In this document: in pieces, positions 62,821 through 64,000 of the stretch
Numbering within the stretch: position 1 is the stretch's first letter
Layout of the letters: each line of letters opens with the position of its first letter
NCBI RefSeq assembly: GCF_000017405.1
Contig: NC_009668.1
Coordinates: forward strand, 1,605,001 to 1,669,000
DNA from: Brucella anthropi ATCC 49188
GTDB taxonomy: Bacteria > Pseudomonadota > Alphaproteobacteria > Rhizobiales > Rhizobiaceae
Length of the DNA: 64,000 nucleotides
Direction of reading: 5' to 3'
The notes under the pieces: generated by a model
The model's database searches: none
The model's input: the letters and a program-made list of their open reading frames with translations, nothing else
Told to the model about the DNA's origin: nothing
Translations under genes and position numbers: made by a program

Positions 62821-64000
62821 TCAAACACGTTTTGCCGGCAAACGAATGCTCGTATAGGTGAAAACCAGCGACAGCAGATAGAGCCCGGCGAATACGACGT
62901 TGAGGCCGAGAATCCAGTCGTGATTATCGGCATAATTCACGAGCAGAAGCCAGACGAAGAATGCCTTGGCAGCGGTCATCAGCACCATGCTCAATGTCCT
63001 CAGACCGGACTGGCCGCGCGCATAGAGAATTTCGGTCTGATACTCGATGAGGTTGCGAAAACCCGGTACGAGCAACACCAGCGGCAGCAGCCCGACAATC
63101 GGGGCAACGCTTGAACCGAGTGCGTTCGGGAAGATTTGCAGGAACACGACCATAGCGCCAAGACCTGCCACCGAGACGGCAAAGACTGCAAATTCCAGCC
63201 CGGCGCGGATGCGCAATGAGGACAGCATGTCCGGCGTGCGCATGAGCTTTTGCACCAGCATCATGTTGAAGGACCGCACAGGCAAAGCTGTCAGATCGAC
63301 AAGCCGCATGATGATCGCATAAAGACCCGCCGTCGCAGGCCCGCCAACGGTCAGCACAAGAAGCTTGTCGAGCTCGGCCTGAATATAGAACAGCAGTTCG
63401 GCCCCCATGACTGCAATCGCATCCGAAAGCCGCCGCATATAGAGAACCGGTTTGAAGCGGAGCCGGATAGACGGATAGAATTTCAGCGCCGTCAGCAGCG
63501 CAACGCCATTGGCCGCCGCATACCACCACGCCCAATGAGCAATGTCATGAACACTCGCCAGCCACATGAACAGGACAGCCGCCACAGCGCGCGTCGCCGT
63601 CCCGAAAATCACCAGCCCCGCCGATATGCCGAACCGGCGCAGGCCATTGTTGACGATGATGATGATTTCCGTCGAACGCCAGAGCAAGGCTTCCGCAAAT
63701 ACCACCACGGCAAAAGGCAGAAATGAAATGTCGCGGCTGAAAAAGACGAAATAGACCAGCCAGGACGCCAGCGCGAACAGTGGCAGGGAAACCAGAAGAG
63801 CGACAAGAAAACCCGCCGTATAGATGCCGAGCAGGCGCGGCTTCACTGTCGATATGCGGTAAAGCGGCGAACTGAAGCCCAGAGAAACGAGACGTGACAG
63901 AACCACGCCCGTGCCCGATGCGGTGGCAAATATACCGAAATCACCGGTCGGCAGTGTGTTTGCAAGCGCAATGAAATAGACAAGCGAGACGACCAGCCTG
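62821..64000 (-). CDS. Wzx-like polysaccharide flippase, 5' end beyond the window
   Basis: The frame is open from the stop at 62821 to the window edge. At least 392 residues are visible with about 10 membrane segments, typical of the polysaccharide-synthase (MOP) flippases. The upstream stretch 63907-64000 reads 'LVYFIALANTLPTGDFGIFATASG', a clear flippase N-terminal region, so the GTG at 63906 is not the start. It would move lipid-linked repeat units across the inner membrane for the polymerase at 57460-58812. It is convergent with the DUF6492 gene, stops 3 bases apart. Confidence 0.85.
   Translation of the reverse strand, partial: RLVVSLVYFIALANTLPTGDFGIFATASGTGVVLSRLVSLGFSSPLYRISTVKPRLLGIYTAGFLVALLVSLPLFALASWLVYFVFFSRDISFLPFAVVVFAEALLWRSTEIIIIVNNGLRRFGISAGLVIFGTATRAVAAVLFMWLASVHDIAHWAWWYAAANGVALLTALKFYPSIRLRFKPVLYMRRLSDAIAVMGAELLFYIQAELDKLLVLTVGGPATAGLYAIIMRLVDLTALPVRSFNMMLVQKLMRTPDMLSSLRIRAGLEFAVFAVSVAGLGAMVVFLQIFPNALGSSVAPIVGLLPLVLLVPGFRNLIEYQTEILYARGQSGLRTLSMVLMTAAKAFFVWLLLVNYADNHDWILGLNVVFAGLYLLSLVFTYTSIRLPAKRV

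Noticed and set aside
1..64000. tRNA, rRNA, CRISPR array or prophage
   Set aside because: I saw no cloverleaf or rRNA sequence, no regularly spaced direct repeats, and no phage structural genes or integrase.

Overview
This window looks like part of the second chromosome of a Brucella/Ochrobactrum-group alphaproteobacterium (order Rhizobiales/Hyphomicrobiales). The evidence is a vjbR-type LuxR regulator that matches Brucella VjbR closely, an FtcR/Rem-type flagellar master regulator, the alphaproteobacterial flagellar genes flaF, flbT, motC and motE, a znuABC-zur zinc locus, and many short palindromic repeats of about 104 bp that resemble the Bru-RS repeats of Brucella. Naming the genus is inference; no rRNA or tRNA gene is present to confirm it.

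Layout. 1-909: the tail of a BadF/BadG-type (N-acetylglucosamine kinase-like) ATPase gene and an Rrf2-family regulator. 913-6601: a zinc-starvation locus made of a COG0523 metallochaperone GTPase, a DUF4198 periplasmic protein, znuA, znuCB and zur. Three boxes of the form GTTAT-nnn-ATAAC sit at its promoters. 6718-43002: one almost uninterrupted flagellar cluster of more than 40 genes covering the export gate and ATPase, MS ring, C ring, rod, L and P rings, hook, junction, flagellin, stator and regulators. It also holds about five uncharacterised flagellar-associated proteins. Most genes read on the minus strand; motA-fliM-orf-fliN-fliG-flhB-orf read on the plus strand. The only foreign-looking gene is a small secreted six-cysteine protein between fliC and fliP, facing the other way. 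43125-43907: vjbR. 44149-47954: a TetR regulator divergent from an EmrAB-type efflux pair. 48318-52558: a Fe3+/polyamine-type ABC importer. 52605-54821: gnd and a MOSC protein. 54870-55135: a MITE with long terminal inverted repeats. 55159-64000: a Wzx/Wzy-type surface-polysaccharide cluster with two Gfo/Idh/MocA oxidoreductases, an O-antigen-ligase-like polymerase, three or four glycosyltransferases and a flippase cut off by the window end.

How it works together. Zur with zinc probably represses znuA, znuCB-zur and the DUF4198-COG0523 operon. FtcR, possibly controlled by VjbR as reported for Brucella, should drive flagellar promoters; a shared motif (core GCAAGCTTCGCG) lies upstream of flhA, fliF and motA, with weaker forms upstream of flgE and flgB. 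FlaF and FlbT probably control flagellin mRNA. No chemotaxis genes, sigma-28/FlgM, fliD/fliS or flhFG are present in the window.
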